Of a stretch of 42,181 nucleotides of DNA, positions 17,005 to 25,544 are shown piece after piece. The number at the start of each line of letters is the position of its first letter. The stretch's first letter is position 1. This stretch comes from Alphaproteobacteria bacterium (GTDB lineage: Bacteria; Pseudomonadota; Alphaproteobacteria; Rhodobacterales; Rhodobacteraceae): positions 1 to 42,181 of the forward strand of contig JAUHZL010000002.1 in assembly GCA_030425945.1 (NCBI GenBank), written 5' to 3'. The notes under the pieces are model-generated. The model searched no databases, was not told the origin of the DNA, and was given only the letters and a program-made list of their open reading frames with translations. The position numbers were made by a program, and so were the translations under genes.

Positions 17005-17763
17005 ATGGAGACTTTGACCGCCCTCCTGCCCGAAGGCTTTGGCGGGCTTCTCTTTGCCGGGGTGCTGGTGGCCAGTTTCCTCGGGTCCTTCATCACGGTG
17101 GCCTTCGGGATCGGCGGCGGGGCCTTCCTGCTCGCGGTTCTCGCCTCGCTGATGCCGCCCGCCGCGCTGATACCGGTGCATGGCGTGGTGCAGTTCGGCT
17201 CGAACGCGGGGCGCTTCGCCATGCTCTGGCGCCAGACCGCGTGGACCGCCCTGCCGGGCTTCACGCTCGGCTCGCTGATCGGGGCGGGCCTCGGCGGTCT
17301 CGTCGTCGTGGACCTGCCGCCCGAGGCGGTGCAGATCGGCGTCGGCCTGTTCATCATCTGGTCGGTGCTGTCGAAGCCGCCGGAGTGGCTGAAGCGCTGG
17401 CCCTGGCTGACGGGCGGGATATCCAGTTTCCTGACGATGTTCTTCGGTGCCACCGGCGTGTTCGTCGCGAACTACACCAAGTCGCTGAAGCTGCCGCGCC
17501 ATGCCCATGTCGCGACCCACGCGGCGCTGATGACGGTGCAACACCTGCTGAAGGTGCTCGTCTTCGGCCTGCTGGGCTTCGCCTTCGGCGACTGGGCGGC
17601 GGTGATCGTGGGCATGATCGTCGCCGGGCTGGCCGGAACCTGGACCGGCAAGCTGGCGCTGAACCGGATCACCGACATGAACTTCCGGCGTGCCCTCGAC
17701 GCGGCGCTGCTGCTGATCGCGCTGCGGCTGGTCTGGCAGGGTCTGAGCGATCTCTGGGGCTGA
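17005..17763 (+). CDS. TauE/SafE family permease
   Basis: GSFITVAFGIGGGAFLLAVLASLMPPAALIPVHGVVQFGSNAGRF; repeated TM half FLTMFFGATGVFVANYTKSL. Confidence 0.88.
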   Translation: METLTALLPEGFGGLLFAGVLVASFLGSFITVAFGIGGGAFLLAVLASLMPPAALIPVHGVVQFGSNAGRFAMLWRQTAWTALPGFTLGSLIGAGLGGLVVVDLPPEAVQIGVGLFIIWSVLSKPPEWLKRWPWLTGGISSFLTMFFGATGVFVANYTKSLKLPRHAHVATHAALMTVQHLLKVLVFGLLGFAFGDWAAVIVGMIVAGLAGTWTGKLALNRITDMNFRRALDAALLLIALRLVWQGLSDLWG

Positions 17764-17775
17764 GCGAGGGACGTC

Positions 17776-19095
17776 CTAGCCGTCCGAGCTGAGCCCGTAG
17801 CGCCGCATCTTGTCGTTGAGGGTCCGGCGCGGCAGGCCTAGCGTGTCGGCCGCGCGCTGCGTGTTGCCGCGATGGGCGTCCAGCACCGCGGCGATCTCGC
17901 GCGCCTCGAAATCCGCCACCCGCTGCGCCAGCGACTGCGGGACGCTCGCCCGGGGGGCGGACGGCTCGATCTCGAACAATCCCAGGGCATAGGCCTCTGC
18001 CGCCGCCTTCAGTTCACGCACGTTGCCGGGCCACGCCAACCGTTTCAGCGCCTGCTGTACCCGCCACGGCACCTCCGGATCGGGCCGCCCGTAGCGCCGC
18101 GCGGCCAGTTGGGCATAGTGCGCGAAGATCAGCGGTATATCCTCGCCCGCCTCGCGCAGCGTCGGGGTGACAAGCTCGCTGCCCGCCAGCCGGAAATACA
18201 GATCGGGGCGGAACCCTTCCAGCCGGGACAGCGGCGTCTTGGTGGTCGCCACCACGCGGATGTCGAGCGGCCGGGGCCGTGTCTCGCCGATCCGTTCGAC
18301 GATGCGCTCCTGCAGGATCCGCAACAGTTTGGCCTGGATCGCGGGCGGCATGGTCTCGACCTCGTCGAGCATCAGCGTGCCGCCATGCGCCGCCTCCAGC
18401 TTCCCCGCCCGCCCCTCGGGGTCGTGTGGCAGGGCCCCCGCGACATGGCCGAAGAGGATCGTCTCGGCCATAGCCTCGGGCAGGGCGGCGCAGTTGAGCG
18501 CGACGAAGGGCGCGTCGGCGCGCGGGCTCTCGCGGTGCAGGGCGCGGGCGGCCAGTTCCTTGCCGGTCCCGGTCTCACCGGTGATGACGACGTCGATGTC
18601 GATGTCGATGTCGACGGGGGCGAGGGCCGAGATCCGGTCGCGGAAGGCCCGCATCGCGCGCGAGGTCCCGAGGATGCGGCTGTCGCTGCGTTCGGCCAGA
18701 ACGCCCTGCAGGCGGGCCAGTTCCGAGCGCGCGGCCTCGGCCCCGAGCGTGCGGCGGATCACGGCCAGCAGATGCGCCCCGTCATAGGGTTTTTCGAGAA
18801 AGTCCTCGGCACCGGCGCGCATCGCGTCAACGGCATGTCCGACGTCGCCATGCCCGGTCAGCAGGATCACCGGCAGACCGGGTGCCTGCGCCTTGACCGC
18901 CTTCAGGAACGCGATTCCGTCCATCCCCGGCATCCGCAGGTCCGTGATGACCAGGTCCGGGGGCGGCCCCGTGGCATCGAGCGCCTGCCGCGCGTCGCCG
19001 AACCCGGTGACCTCGTGCCCGGCCGCCGACACCAGATCGCAGAGCGCCGACAGGTGATCGGCATCGTCGTCAACGATGTGGATCGTGGCCGTCAC
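17776..19095 (-). CDS. DctD/NtrC-like response regulator with AAA+ and Fis-type HTH domains
   Basis: Receiver domain IHIVDDDADHL..LVITDLRMPGMDG..LTGHGDV..KPY; Walker A GETGTGKE; Walker B GGTLMLDEV; WPGNVRELKA; C-terminal NTQRAADTLGLPRRTLNDKMRRYGL. GTG start; GTGA overlap with kinase stop. Confidence 0.9.
   Translation of the reverse strand: MTATIHIVDDDADHLSALCDLVSAAGHEVTGFGDARQALDATGPPPDLVITDLRMPGMDGIAFLKAVKAQAPGLPVILLTGHGDVGHAVDAMRAGAEDFLEKPYDGAHLLAVIRRTLGAEAARSELARLQGVLAERSDSRILGTSRAMRAFRDRISALAPVDIDIDIDVVITGETGTGKELAARALHRESPRADAPFVALNCAALPEAMAETILFGHVAGALPHDPEGRAGKLEAAHGGTLMLDEVETMPPAIQAKLLRILQERIVERIGETRPRPLDIRVVATTKTPLSRLEGFRPDLYFRLAGSELVTPTLREAGEDIPLIFAHYAQLAARRYGRPDPEVPWRVQQALKRLAWPGNVRELKAAAEAYALGLFEIEPSAPRASVPQSLAQRVADFEAREIAAVLDAHRGNTQRAADTLGLPRRTLNDKMRRYGLSSDG
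18592..18615. repeat. Hexanucleotide tandem repeat (GTCGAT)3-GTCGAC
   Basis: Sequence gtcgatgtcgatgtcgatgtcgac; encodes DIDIDID in the regulator just before Walker A. Confidence 0.85.
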
Positions 19096-20831
19096 TCGGC
19101 AGCCTCCCGGACCTGCAACGCCCGTGGCAGGCGCACCGTCACCTCGGTTCCGCGCCCCTCGTCCGACACGATGTCGAGCCGCCCGTTCATGTCGGCGAGG
19201 ATCGCCTTGCAGATCGACAGCCCGAGGCCCAGCCCCTCGCCGGTCAGCTTGGTCGAGAAGAACGGTTCGGTGACGCGCGGCAGGTCGGCCTCCGGGATGC
19301 CGTGGCCCGTGTCGCGGACCCGCAGTACCGCCGCATCCCCCTCGGTGCCGAGGATCACGCGCACCTCCGCGTCCGGGGTCCCGTCCACCGCGTCGAAGGC
19401 GTTGAGAAGCAGGTTCACCAGCACCTGCTCGATCCGTACGGACCCGGCCATGACCGGCACCGCCTCGTCCGGCAGATCGACCCCGGGCACGACGCCCACG
19501 GCGCGGGCCCGGGGCGCGACGATCTCCAGCGCCGAGGCGACCGGGCCGCGCAGGTCGATCAGCGACAATGCCCCGGCTTCCTTGCGTCCGAAGCTCTTCA
19601 GGTGCCGCGTCGTGCGCTGCATCCGCCGGATCAGGTTGCGGACCTTGCCGAGACGGGTCGCGGTTGCGTCGTCCCGCCCGTCGAGACCGATCTCGGCGGC
19701 AGTCAGGGTGGCTTCCATCGCGGCGAGGGGCTGGCTGATCTCGTGGACGATGGCCGCCGACATGCGCCCGAGGGCGGCCATCTTCTCGGTATGGATCAGG
19801 GCTTCCTGCGTGGCGCGCAGGTCTGCCTCGGCCTGTGTCCGGGCCTCGACCTCCCGCGCGAGATCGGCGGTCCGCGCGACCACCATCTCCTCCAGCCGTT
19901 CGGATTGCGACAGCCTGAGCGCGACGATCTGGCGGCGCTGGTCCCAGCTTTTCAGCGCGGCCGCGACAGCCAGCGCGGCGAGCGCGGCCATTGCCGCCCA
20001 GCCGGTCGCGGCCAGCAGCATCGGCCCGGTATCGCGCACGGCGATGACCTGCCATCCGGACCCCTCCATCGCCGCGCGGCGGCCGATCCAGTCGGGGCCC
20101 GCGATCTCGTGCCCGGTTCCGGAACTGCTCAGCAGCGGCGCGGCGTCGGCCAGGGCCACGCCTTCATAGGCGCGCGTCGCCGCGATGCGGGCCAGCGCAT
20201 CATCCCCGAGCGCGCGCAGCGGGCGATAGAGCCACTCCGGCCGCGCCGCGAGGAACACCACCCCGCTGTCATCGGCCAGCGCCACCTCGGCCTCGGCCGC
20301 GCGCCAGGTGTCCTGCAGCGGGCTGAGGTCCAGCTTGACGACCAGCACCCCGGTGCTGCCGCCCGCGCTGACCCGGGTGGACAGGAAGTAGCCCGGCACA
20401 CCGGTGGTCACGCCGATCGCGTAGAACTGGCCGTGCCCCTGCGCCATCGCCTCCTGGAAATACGGACGGAAGGCGTAGTTGTGACCCACGAAGCTGCCGG
20501 GCCGGTTCCAGTTCGAGGCGGCGATGGTCTCTCCGGTCGCGTCGATCAGGAACAGTTCGTCCGCCCCGGCCCGGTCGGAGACGGTTTCCAGATAGGCATT
20601 CGCTTCCGCCAGCGACCCGGTTCCGGCCAGAGCCCGGCGCACGCGCGCATCCTCGGCCGCCACGTCGGGCAGGGCGCGGAACCGGTCCACCTCGGCCTCG
20701 ACCGCCCGGGCGGTCAGCAGAAGCGTCTGGTCCAGTTCCTCGCGGGCGCGCCCCATCGCCAGATCGCGCGCCACGACCCAGACCACGGCCGCCGCCAGCA
20801 GCGCGGCAACGAGGGGGCGCAGCAGCGTCAT
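19092..20831 (-). CDS. DctB-like C4-dicarboxylate-type sensor histidine kinase
   Basis: Periplasmic sensor motif NWNRPGSFVGHNYAFRPYFQEAMAQGHGQFYAIGVTTGVPGYFLS; H-box ALGRMSAAIVHEISQPLAAMEATL; N/G boxes LLLNAFDAV, DTGHGIPEADLPRVTEPFFSTKLTGEGLGLGLSICKAIL. Confidence 0.92.
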   Translation of the reverse strand: MTLLRPLVAALLAAAVVWVVARDLAMGRAREELDQTLLLTARAVEAEVDRFRALPDVAAEDARVRRALAGTGSLAEANAYLETVSDRAGADELFLIDATGETIAASNWNRPGSFVGHNYAFRPYFQEAMAQGHGQFYAIGVTTGVPGYFLSTRVSAGGSTGVLVVKLDLSPLQDTWRAAEAEVALADDSGVVFLAARPEWLYRPLRALGDDALARIAATRAYEGVALADAAPLLSSSGTGHEIAGPDWIGRRAAMEGSGWQVIAVRDTGPMLLAATGWAAMAALAALAVAAALKSWDQRRQIVALRLSQSERLEEMVVARTADLAREVEARTQAEADLRATQEALIHTEKMAALGRMSAAIVHEISQPLAAMEATLTAAEIGLDGRDDATATRLGKVRNLIRRMQRTTRHLKSFGRKEAGALSLIDLRGPVASALEIVAPRARAVGVVPGVDLPDEAVPVMAGSVRIEQVLVNLLLNAFDAVDGTPDAEVRVILGTEGDAAVLRVRDTGHGIPEADLPRVTEPFFSTKLTGEGLGLGLSICKAILADMNGRLDIVSDEGRGTEVTVRLPRALQVREAAE

Positions 20832-20888
20832 GCCGGCGGGCGCGGGCGCATCGGGGCCGCGCTCAGCCGGGGCGGGCGGGGCTGCCGG

Positions 20889-22889
20889 TCATGCGCCCGC
20901 GTCCGCCGGTTCCGGAGCCTGTCCCGAGCCGGACCGCCCCTTCCGCCAGTTCAGCCCGAGCAGCGCGACGATCGCCAGCGCGCCGATGCTTTCGACCGTG
21001 AAGTCCGCGTAGAAGATCGCGATGATGGCCGGCAGCAGGAGCACGCGCTGCCAGATCGGCATCGGCGCGAAGAGATAGCCCTCCAGGATCGCGGCGAAGG
21101 CCACGAGGCCGATGATCGCGAGGAACCCGGCGAACAGCACCATCGGCAAGGGCCCGCCCTCGATGATCTCCGGGTTGAACACCATGAACAGCGGGATCAG
21201 GTACAGGCCCTTCGCGTACTTCCATGCCTGGATGCTCGTCTCCAGCGGTTTCGACCCGGCAATGGCCGCCCCGGCGAAGCCTGCCAACGCAACAGGTGGC
21301 GTCACGTTGCTGTCCTGAGAGTACCAGAACACCACGAGATGCGCGATCAGCAGCGGCATGCCGAATTCCTGCGTCAGCGCCGGGCCGACGAGAATGATCA
21401 GCACGATGTAGGCAGCCGTCACCGGCAGACCCATCCCGAGGATCAGCGAGGCGATCAGGACGAGGATCAGCGCCAGCACGAGGTTGCCGCCCGAGAAGGC
21501 GATCATCATGGCCGAGAACTTCAGCCCGAGGCCGGTCAGGCCGACGATGCCGACTATGATGCCCGCGACCGCACAGGCGACCGACACCGCGACCGCGTTG
21601 CGCGCGCCAAGCTCCAGCGCCTGAAGCGTCAGCTCGATCCCGCGCCGGACCAGCGCGACGAACCCCGCCCCGGTGCCGTCCGTCCGGACATAGATCCAGA
21701 GCGCCCGCGCCGAGGCCGCCGCGACGACCGCGACGATGGCGTAGAAGCCGACCCGCATCGGCGAGTACCCGGCGACCAGCAGGAAGATCAGCGCCACCAG
21801 CGGCAACAGGAAATGCCAGCCCTCCGCCAGCACGCCGCGCACGCTGGGCAGATCGGCAGCGGCCATGCCCTTCATGCCCTGCTTCACGGCGGCGATGTGC
21901 ACGAGCAGGTAGACCGCCCCGAAATACAGGAAGGCCGGGAAGATCGAGACCAGCACGATGTCGATGTAGGGAACCTGCGTGAACTCGCTCATCAGGAAGG
22001 CCCCGGCCCCCATCAGCGGCGGCATGATCTGGCCCCCGGTGCTGGCGGCGGCCTCGACACCGCCCGCCTGCGCGGGACGGTACCCGAGCTTCTTCATCAG
22101 CGGGATGGTGAAGGCGCCGGTGGTCACGACGTTGGCGATGGCCGACCCCGAGATCGAGCCCATGCCCGCCGACGCGATCACCGCCGCCTTGGCCGGACCG
22201 CCGCGCTGGCGGCCCGTTGTGGCATAGGCGAGATCGATGAAGAACTTGCCTGCGCCCGTCACCTCGAGGAAGGCGCCGAACAGCACGAAGACGAAGATGA
22301 AGGTCGCGGCAACGCCCAGCGGGATGCCGTAGATGCCTTCCGCGCCCAGCGTCATCTGGCTCGCCACCCTCTCGAGCGTGTAGCCGCGGTGGTTCAGGAT
22401 GCCGGGCAGGTAGTCGGCGAGGAAGGGCAACTCGCCCCGCGATCCGGCGAAGGCGTAGACGAGGAAGAACGCGGCGATTGCCGTCATCACCCAGCCGACG
22501 GCACGGCGGGCGGCCTCCATCACCAGCAGCGCCGTCAGGACACCCATCGCGACGTCGATGTCACGCGGGAAGATGGCGTTGGCGATGGTGTCGATGTTCA
22601 TCGGCACCCACGCGCCGACCGCGATCGAGGCCAGTACCAGCACGCCATCCACCACATAGCCGACCGGCCCGCGGGCCTTGCCCGTCCCGCCCAGCGGATA
22701 GATCAGGAAGCAGAGAACGAGGATGAACCCGAGATGGATCGGGCGCTGGTAGAACAGCCCCAGCGGCTGCACACCCGCCGCCCAGAGCTGGAACAGCGAC
22801 AGCGCGATGCCGATCACGGCAATCAGGCGCAGGATCAGGCGCGGCTGGCCGGAGGGCTGCTCCGCCGCCTCGGTCGTGGTGTCAGTCAT
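20889..22889 (-). CDS. TRAP transporter fused permease subunit (TAXI type)
   Basis: Polytopic; GGPAKAAVIASAGMGSISGSAIANVVTTGAFTIPLMKKLGYRPAQAGGVEAAASTGGQIMPPLMGAGAFLMSEF is diagnostic of 4TM-12TM fused TRAP permeases. Confidence 0.94.
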   Translation of the reverse strand: MTDTTTEAAEQPSGQPRLILRLIAVIGIALSLFQLWAAGVQPLGLFYQRPIHLGFILVLCFLIYPLGGTGKARGPVGYVVDGVLVLASIAVGAWVPMNIDTIANAIFPRDIDVAMGVLTALLVMEAARRAVGWVMTAIAAFFLVYAFAGSRGELPFLADYLPGILNHRGYTLERVASQMTLGAEGIYGIPLGVAATFIFVFVLFGAFLEVTGAGKFFIDLAYATTGRQRGGPAKAAVIASAGMGSISGSAIANVVTTGAFTIPLMKKLGYRPAQAGGVEAAASTGGQIMPPLMGAGAFLMSEFTQVPYIDIVLVSIFPAFLYFGAVYLLVHIAAVKQGMKGMAAADLPSVRGVLAEGWHFLLPLVALIFLLVAGYSPMRVGFYAIVAVVAAASARALWIYVRTDGTGAGFVALVRRGIELTLQALELGARNAVAVSVACAVAGIIVGIVGLTGLGLKFSAMMIAFSGGNLVLALILVLIASLILGMGLPVTAAYIVLIILVGPALTQEFGMPLLIAHLVVFWYSQDSNVTPPVALAGFAGAAIAGSKPLETSIQAWKYAKGLYLIPLFMVFNPEIIEGGPLPMVLFAGFLAIIGLVAFAAILEGYLFAPMPIWQRVLLLPAIIAIFYADFTVESIGALAIVALLGLNWRKGRSGSGQAPEPADAGA

Positions 22890-22892
22890 GGC

Positions 22893-23390
22893 TCAATCGT
22901 CCCCGTTGTCGTCGATCAGCGCGACACGCACGCGCTGGTGCTCGGCCATCCGGCTGAGCGAAATCTCGGTCGCGCCCGCACGGATGCGGTGGTCCACCGC
23001 CATGCGCCCGGGCCGCAGCACGTAGGCGTCGCCGGGCACCGGCTCGTCGATGTCCTCGATGATGTAGCCGCCCTGACCATCGCTGATCTGCCGTCCGCGG
23101 CCCGGAATATGGTCCAGCCCGGCGGCGAAATCGGGCAGGTGCGACCAGACGAGAACCATGTGCCCGCCCCGCGCTTCGTAGCAGTCGGAGACCTCGAACC
23201 CCTTCACCGAGTGCCGCCAGAGCACGCACCACTCAGGCGGGTCCGGCAGGTCGATCCGGGCCAGGACGGTGCCGGTCTCGACAAGGCTGATCTCAAGCTC
23301 CGCTGCGAAGGCGGGCAGGGGGCTCAGGGCCATCCCGCCCGCCAGCAGCAGTCCTGGCAGGTTGCCCTGCCAGAGCCGCTTCGGTCGCAT
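22893..23390 (-). CDS. DUF1850-like exported protein associated with TAXI-TRAP
   Basis: Signal peptide; W-rHSVKGFEVSDCYEARGGHMVLVWSHLPDFAAGLD pattern; sits between TAXI binding protein and fused permease. Confidence 0.8.
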   Translation of the reverse strand: MRPKRLWQGNLPGLLLAGGMALSPLPAFAAELEISLVETGTVLARIDLPDPPEWCVLWRHSVKGFEVSDCYEARGGHMVLVWSHLPDFAAGLDHIPGRGRQISDGQGGYIIEDIDEPVPGDAYVLRPGRMAVDHRIRAGATEISLSRMAEHQRVRVALIDDNGDD

Positions 23391-24373
23391 CAGGGACGCA
23401 GCGCGTCAGGGATCGTCGCGCCGATTTCCTCGTAGTAGCGGATCGCGCCCGGATGCAGCGGGATCGGCGAGGCCGACAGCGTGAACTCGACCGTGGTCTG
23501 GTTCGCGGCGGGGTGCACCGCGCGCAGGTCGGCGATGTTCTCGAACATGGCCTTGGTGATCGCGTAGACCAGATCGTCATCCATCTCGGACGAGGCGACC
23601 AGCACGTTCGGGATACCCAGCACCGGAACGTCGGCATCGACACCGGCGTAGGTGCCGCCGGCCAGAACCGCTTCCGCGAAGATCGGGTCGGCCGCCCGGG
23701 CCGCCGCGATTTCCTCGGCGGTCAGTTCGATCATGCGGATCGACTGGGTGGTGGCGAGGTTCAGGATCGACGAGGTCGGCGCGCCCACGGACCAGAAGCC
23801 CGCGTCGATATCGCCGTTCGACAGGGCGTCGGCGGTTTCGTTGAAGTTCAGGCGCTGCTCTTCGATGTCGTCATAGGTCAGGCCGTTCGCGTTCAGGATC
23901 GCGGCGGCGTTGACCTCGGTGCCCGAGCCCGGTGCGCCGATGGAGACGCGCTTGCCCGCCAGATCCGACAGGCCGGTGATGCCGCTGTCGGCGAGCGTCA
24001 CGATCTGCACGAGGTTCGCGTACATCACGGCGACGCCGCGGATCATTTCCAGCTGCTGGCCCTCGAAGCGGCCGGTGCCGGTCTGCGCCTGCGCGACCGT
24101 GTCCGCGAGGCCGATGGCCAGGTCCGCGTCGCCGGTGGCGATCAGGCCCATGTTCTCGACCGACGCGCCGGTGACCTCGGCGGTCGCCGAGTAGCCGTCG
24201 ATGTGGTTGTTGATGATCTCGGCGAGGCCGCCGCCCATCGGATAGTAGACGCCGCCGGTGCCGCCGGTTGCGATCGAGAGTTGCTCCTGGGCCTGGGCGC
24301 CGAGGGCACCGGCCGCGAGAATGGCAACGGAAAGCAGCGGGCCGCGGAGCCCGCCAACGATATGTCCAGTCAT
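23390..24373 (-). CDS. TAXI family TRAP transporter solute-binding protein
   Basis: LSIATGGTGGVYYPMGGGLAEIINNHIDGYSATAEVTGASVENMGLIATGDADLAIGLADTVAQA; start ATG 24373 after GGGAGGAC. Confidence 0.94.
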   Translation of the reverse strand: MTGHIVGGLRGPLLSVAILAAGALGAQAQEQLSIATGGTGGVYYPMGGGLAEIINNHIDGYSATAEVTGASVENMGLIATGDADLAIGLADTVAQAQTGTGRFEGQQLEMIRGVAVMYANLVQIVTLADSGITGLSDLAGKRVSIGAPGSGTEVNAAAILNANGLTYDDIEEQRLNFNETADALSNGDIDAGFWSVGAPTSSILNLATTQSIRMIELTAEEIAAARAADPIFAEAVLAGGTYAGVDADVPVLGIPNVLVASSEMDDDLVYAITKAMFENIADLRAVHPAANQTTVEFTLSASPIPLHPGAIRYYEEIGATIPDALRP

Positions 24374-24397
24374 GTAGTCCTCCCATGTCGGACGTTT

Positions 24398-24469
24398 GGT
24401 GTCCGTCTGACCCCGGATCTCCCCCCGAGGCCTCGTCACGATAATAGCTCTCCGCGCGCAACGGACACC
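24398..24469. promoter_or_regulatory. Perfect 9-bp inverted repeats GGTGTCCGT / ACGGACACC (54-bp spacer) flanking a TATTAT -10-like element on the minus strand
   Basis: 24398-24406 and 24461-24469; TATTAT is the minus-strand reading of ATAATA at 24441-24446. Confidence 0.4.
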
Positions 24470-24509
24470 CTTTTCTCGCGTCCTGCAAAAGTTCTGTCGC
24501 AGTCCGCCG

Positions 24510-24550
24510 CCTGCCCCGGCGCAGAAATCCGCCACGGACGGCGGGGCAGG
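24510..24550. promoter_or_regulatory. Inverted repeat CCTGCCCCGGCG / CGGCGGGGCAGG (11/12 paired)
   Basis: 24510-24521 and 24539-24550, between divergent TAXI-TRAP and AEC genes. Confidence 0.35.
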
Positions 24551-24620
24551 GGACTTGCAGCCCGCGTCGGAACGTGATCGCTGCGGTGGGGTCGCGGGGC
24601 GGAACGGTGGGGGACGCGCA

Positions 24621-25529
24621 ATGCTGGTGCTGACGATCTGGCCGCTCTTCGCCGTGATTCTGCTGGGGTTTGCGCTGGCCCGCCTGCGGGTCCTGCCGCC
24701 CGAGTTCTGGCCATCCGCCGAACGCCTGAACTACTACCTGCTGTTTCCCGCGCTGCTGGTCTTCACCCTGTCGGGGGCCCCGGTCCGGGCGCCCGAGATC
24801 CGCGATCTCGGCCTCGCGGTCGTGGCCCTGATCGGTCTGGCGGCGCTGGTCCTCGTGGTCTTCCGGCGGCTGCGCCGCGTGGCGCCCGCGCGCTTCGGTC
24901 CCGCGATGCAGGGGGTGATCCGGTTCAACACCTACCTCGGACTGGCCCTCGTCGCGGCGCTCGGCGGTGCGGCGGGCCTGGAACGGGCTGCCGTCGTGCT
25001 GGCGATTGCAGTGCCGCTGGTCAACGTCGTGTCGGTGCTCGCCTTCCGCGATGCTGCCGCGCCGGCAGGCGGTGTCGGCCTGCTGCGCAGTCTTGCGACG
25101 AACCCGCTGATCCTCGCCTGCCTCGTCGGTCTGGCGCTGGCCTTCACCGGAACGGGCCTGCCCTTCGGCACGGGCACCTTTCTCGACCTGCTCGCGCGCG
25201 GCAGCCTGCCCCTCGGCCTGCTGTGTGTCGGGGCGGGTCTGCGGCCTGAGACGCTGCGCAGCGATCTGGCACCGGTCGCCCTGGTGGCCGCGCTGCGTCT
25301 GCTGGCGATGCCCGCGCTGGCGGCGCTCATCGCGCGGCTGGCGGGGCTCGATCCCGTCCCGACGCTGGTTCTCATCGTCTTTGCGGCGATCCCGACGGCG
25401 CCGACGGCTTACGTTCTGACCCGCCAGATGGGCGGGGACGGTCAGTTCATGGCGGCGCTTATCGTGGCGCAGACGCTCACCGCCGTGGTCACCATCCCGC
25501 TGGTGCTGGTTGTCGCGGGTCTGGGCTGA
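24621..25529 (+). CDS. AEC family (auxin efflux carrier-like) transporter
   Basis: 10-TM pattern; FPALLVFTLS, GVIRFNTYLGLALV, SLPLGLLCVGAGL, IPTAPTAYVLTRQMGGD typical of bacterial AEC/Mem_trans permeases. Confidence 0.88.
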   Translation: MLVLTIWPLFAVILLGFALARLRVLPPEFWPSAERLNYYLLFPALLVFTLSGAPVRAPEIRDLGLAVVALIGLAALVLVVFRRLRRVAPARFGPAMQGVIRFNTYLGLALVAALGGAAGLERAAVVLAIAVPLVNVVSVLAFRDAAAPAGGVGLLRSLATNPLILACLVGLALAFTGTGLPFGTGTFLDLLARGSLPLGLLCVGAGLRPETLRSDLAPVALVAALRLLAMPALAALIARLAGLDPVPTLVLIVFAAIPTAPTAYVLTRQMGGDGQFMAALIVAQTLTAVVTIPLVLVVAGLG

Positions 25530-25544
25530 GGCGCGCCGCCGGAT

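Noticed and set aside
19302-23435. 1377-aa plus-strand ORF opposite the kinase and TRAP genes
   Set aside because: Arg/Gly/His-rich shadow ORF typical of GC-rich antisense frames; the opposite strand encodes clear families.
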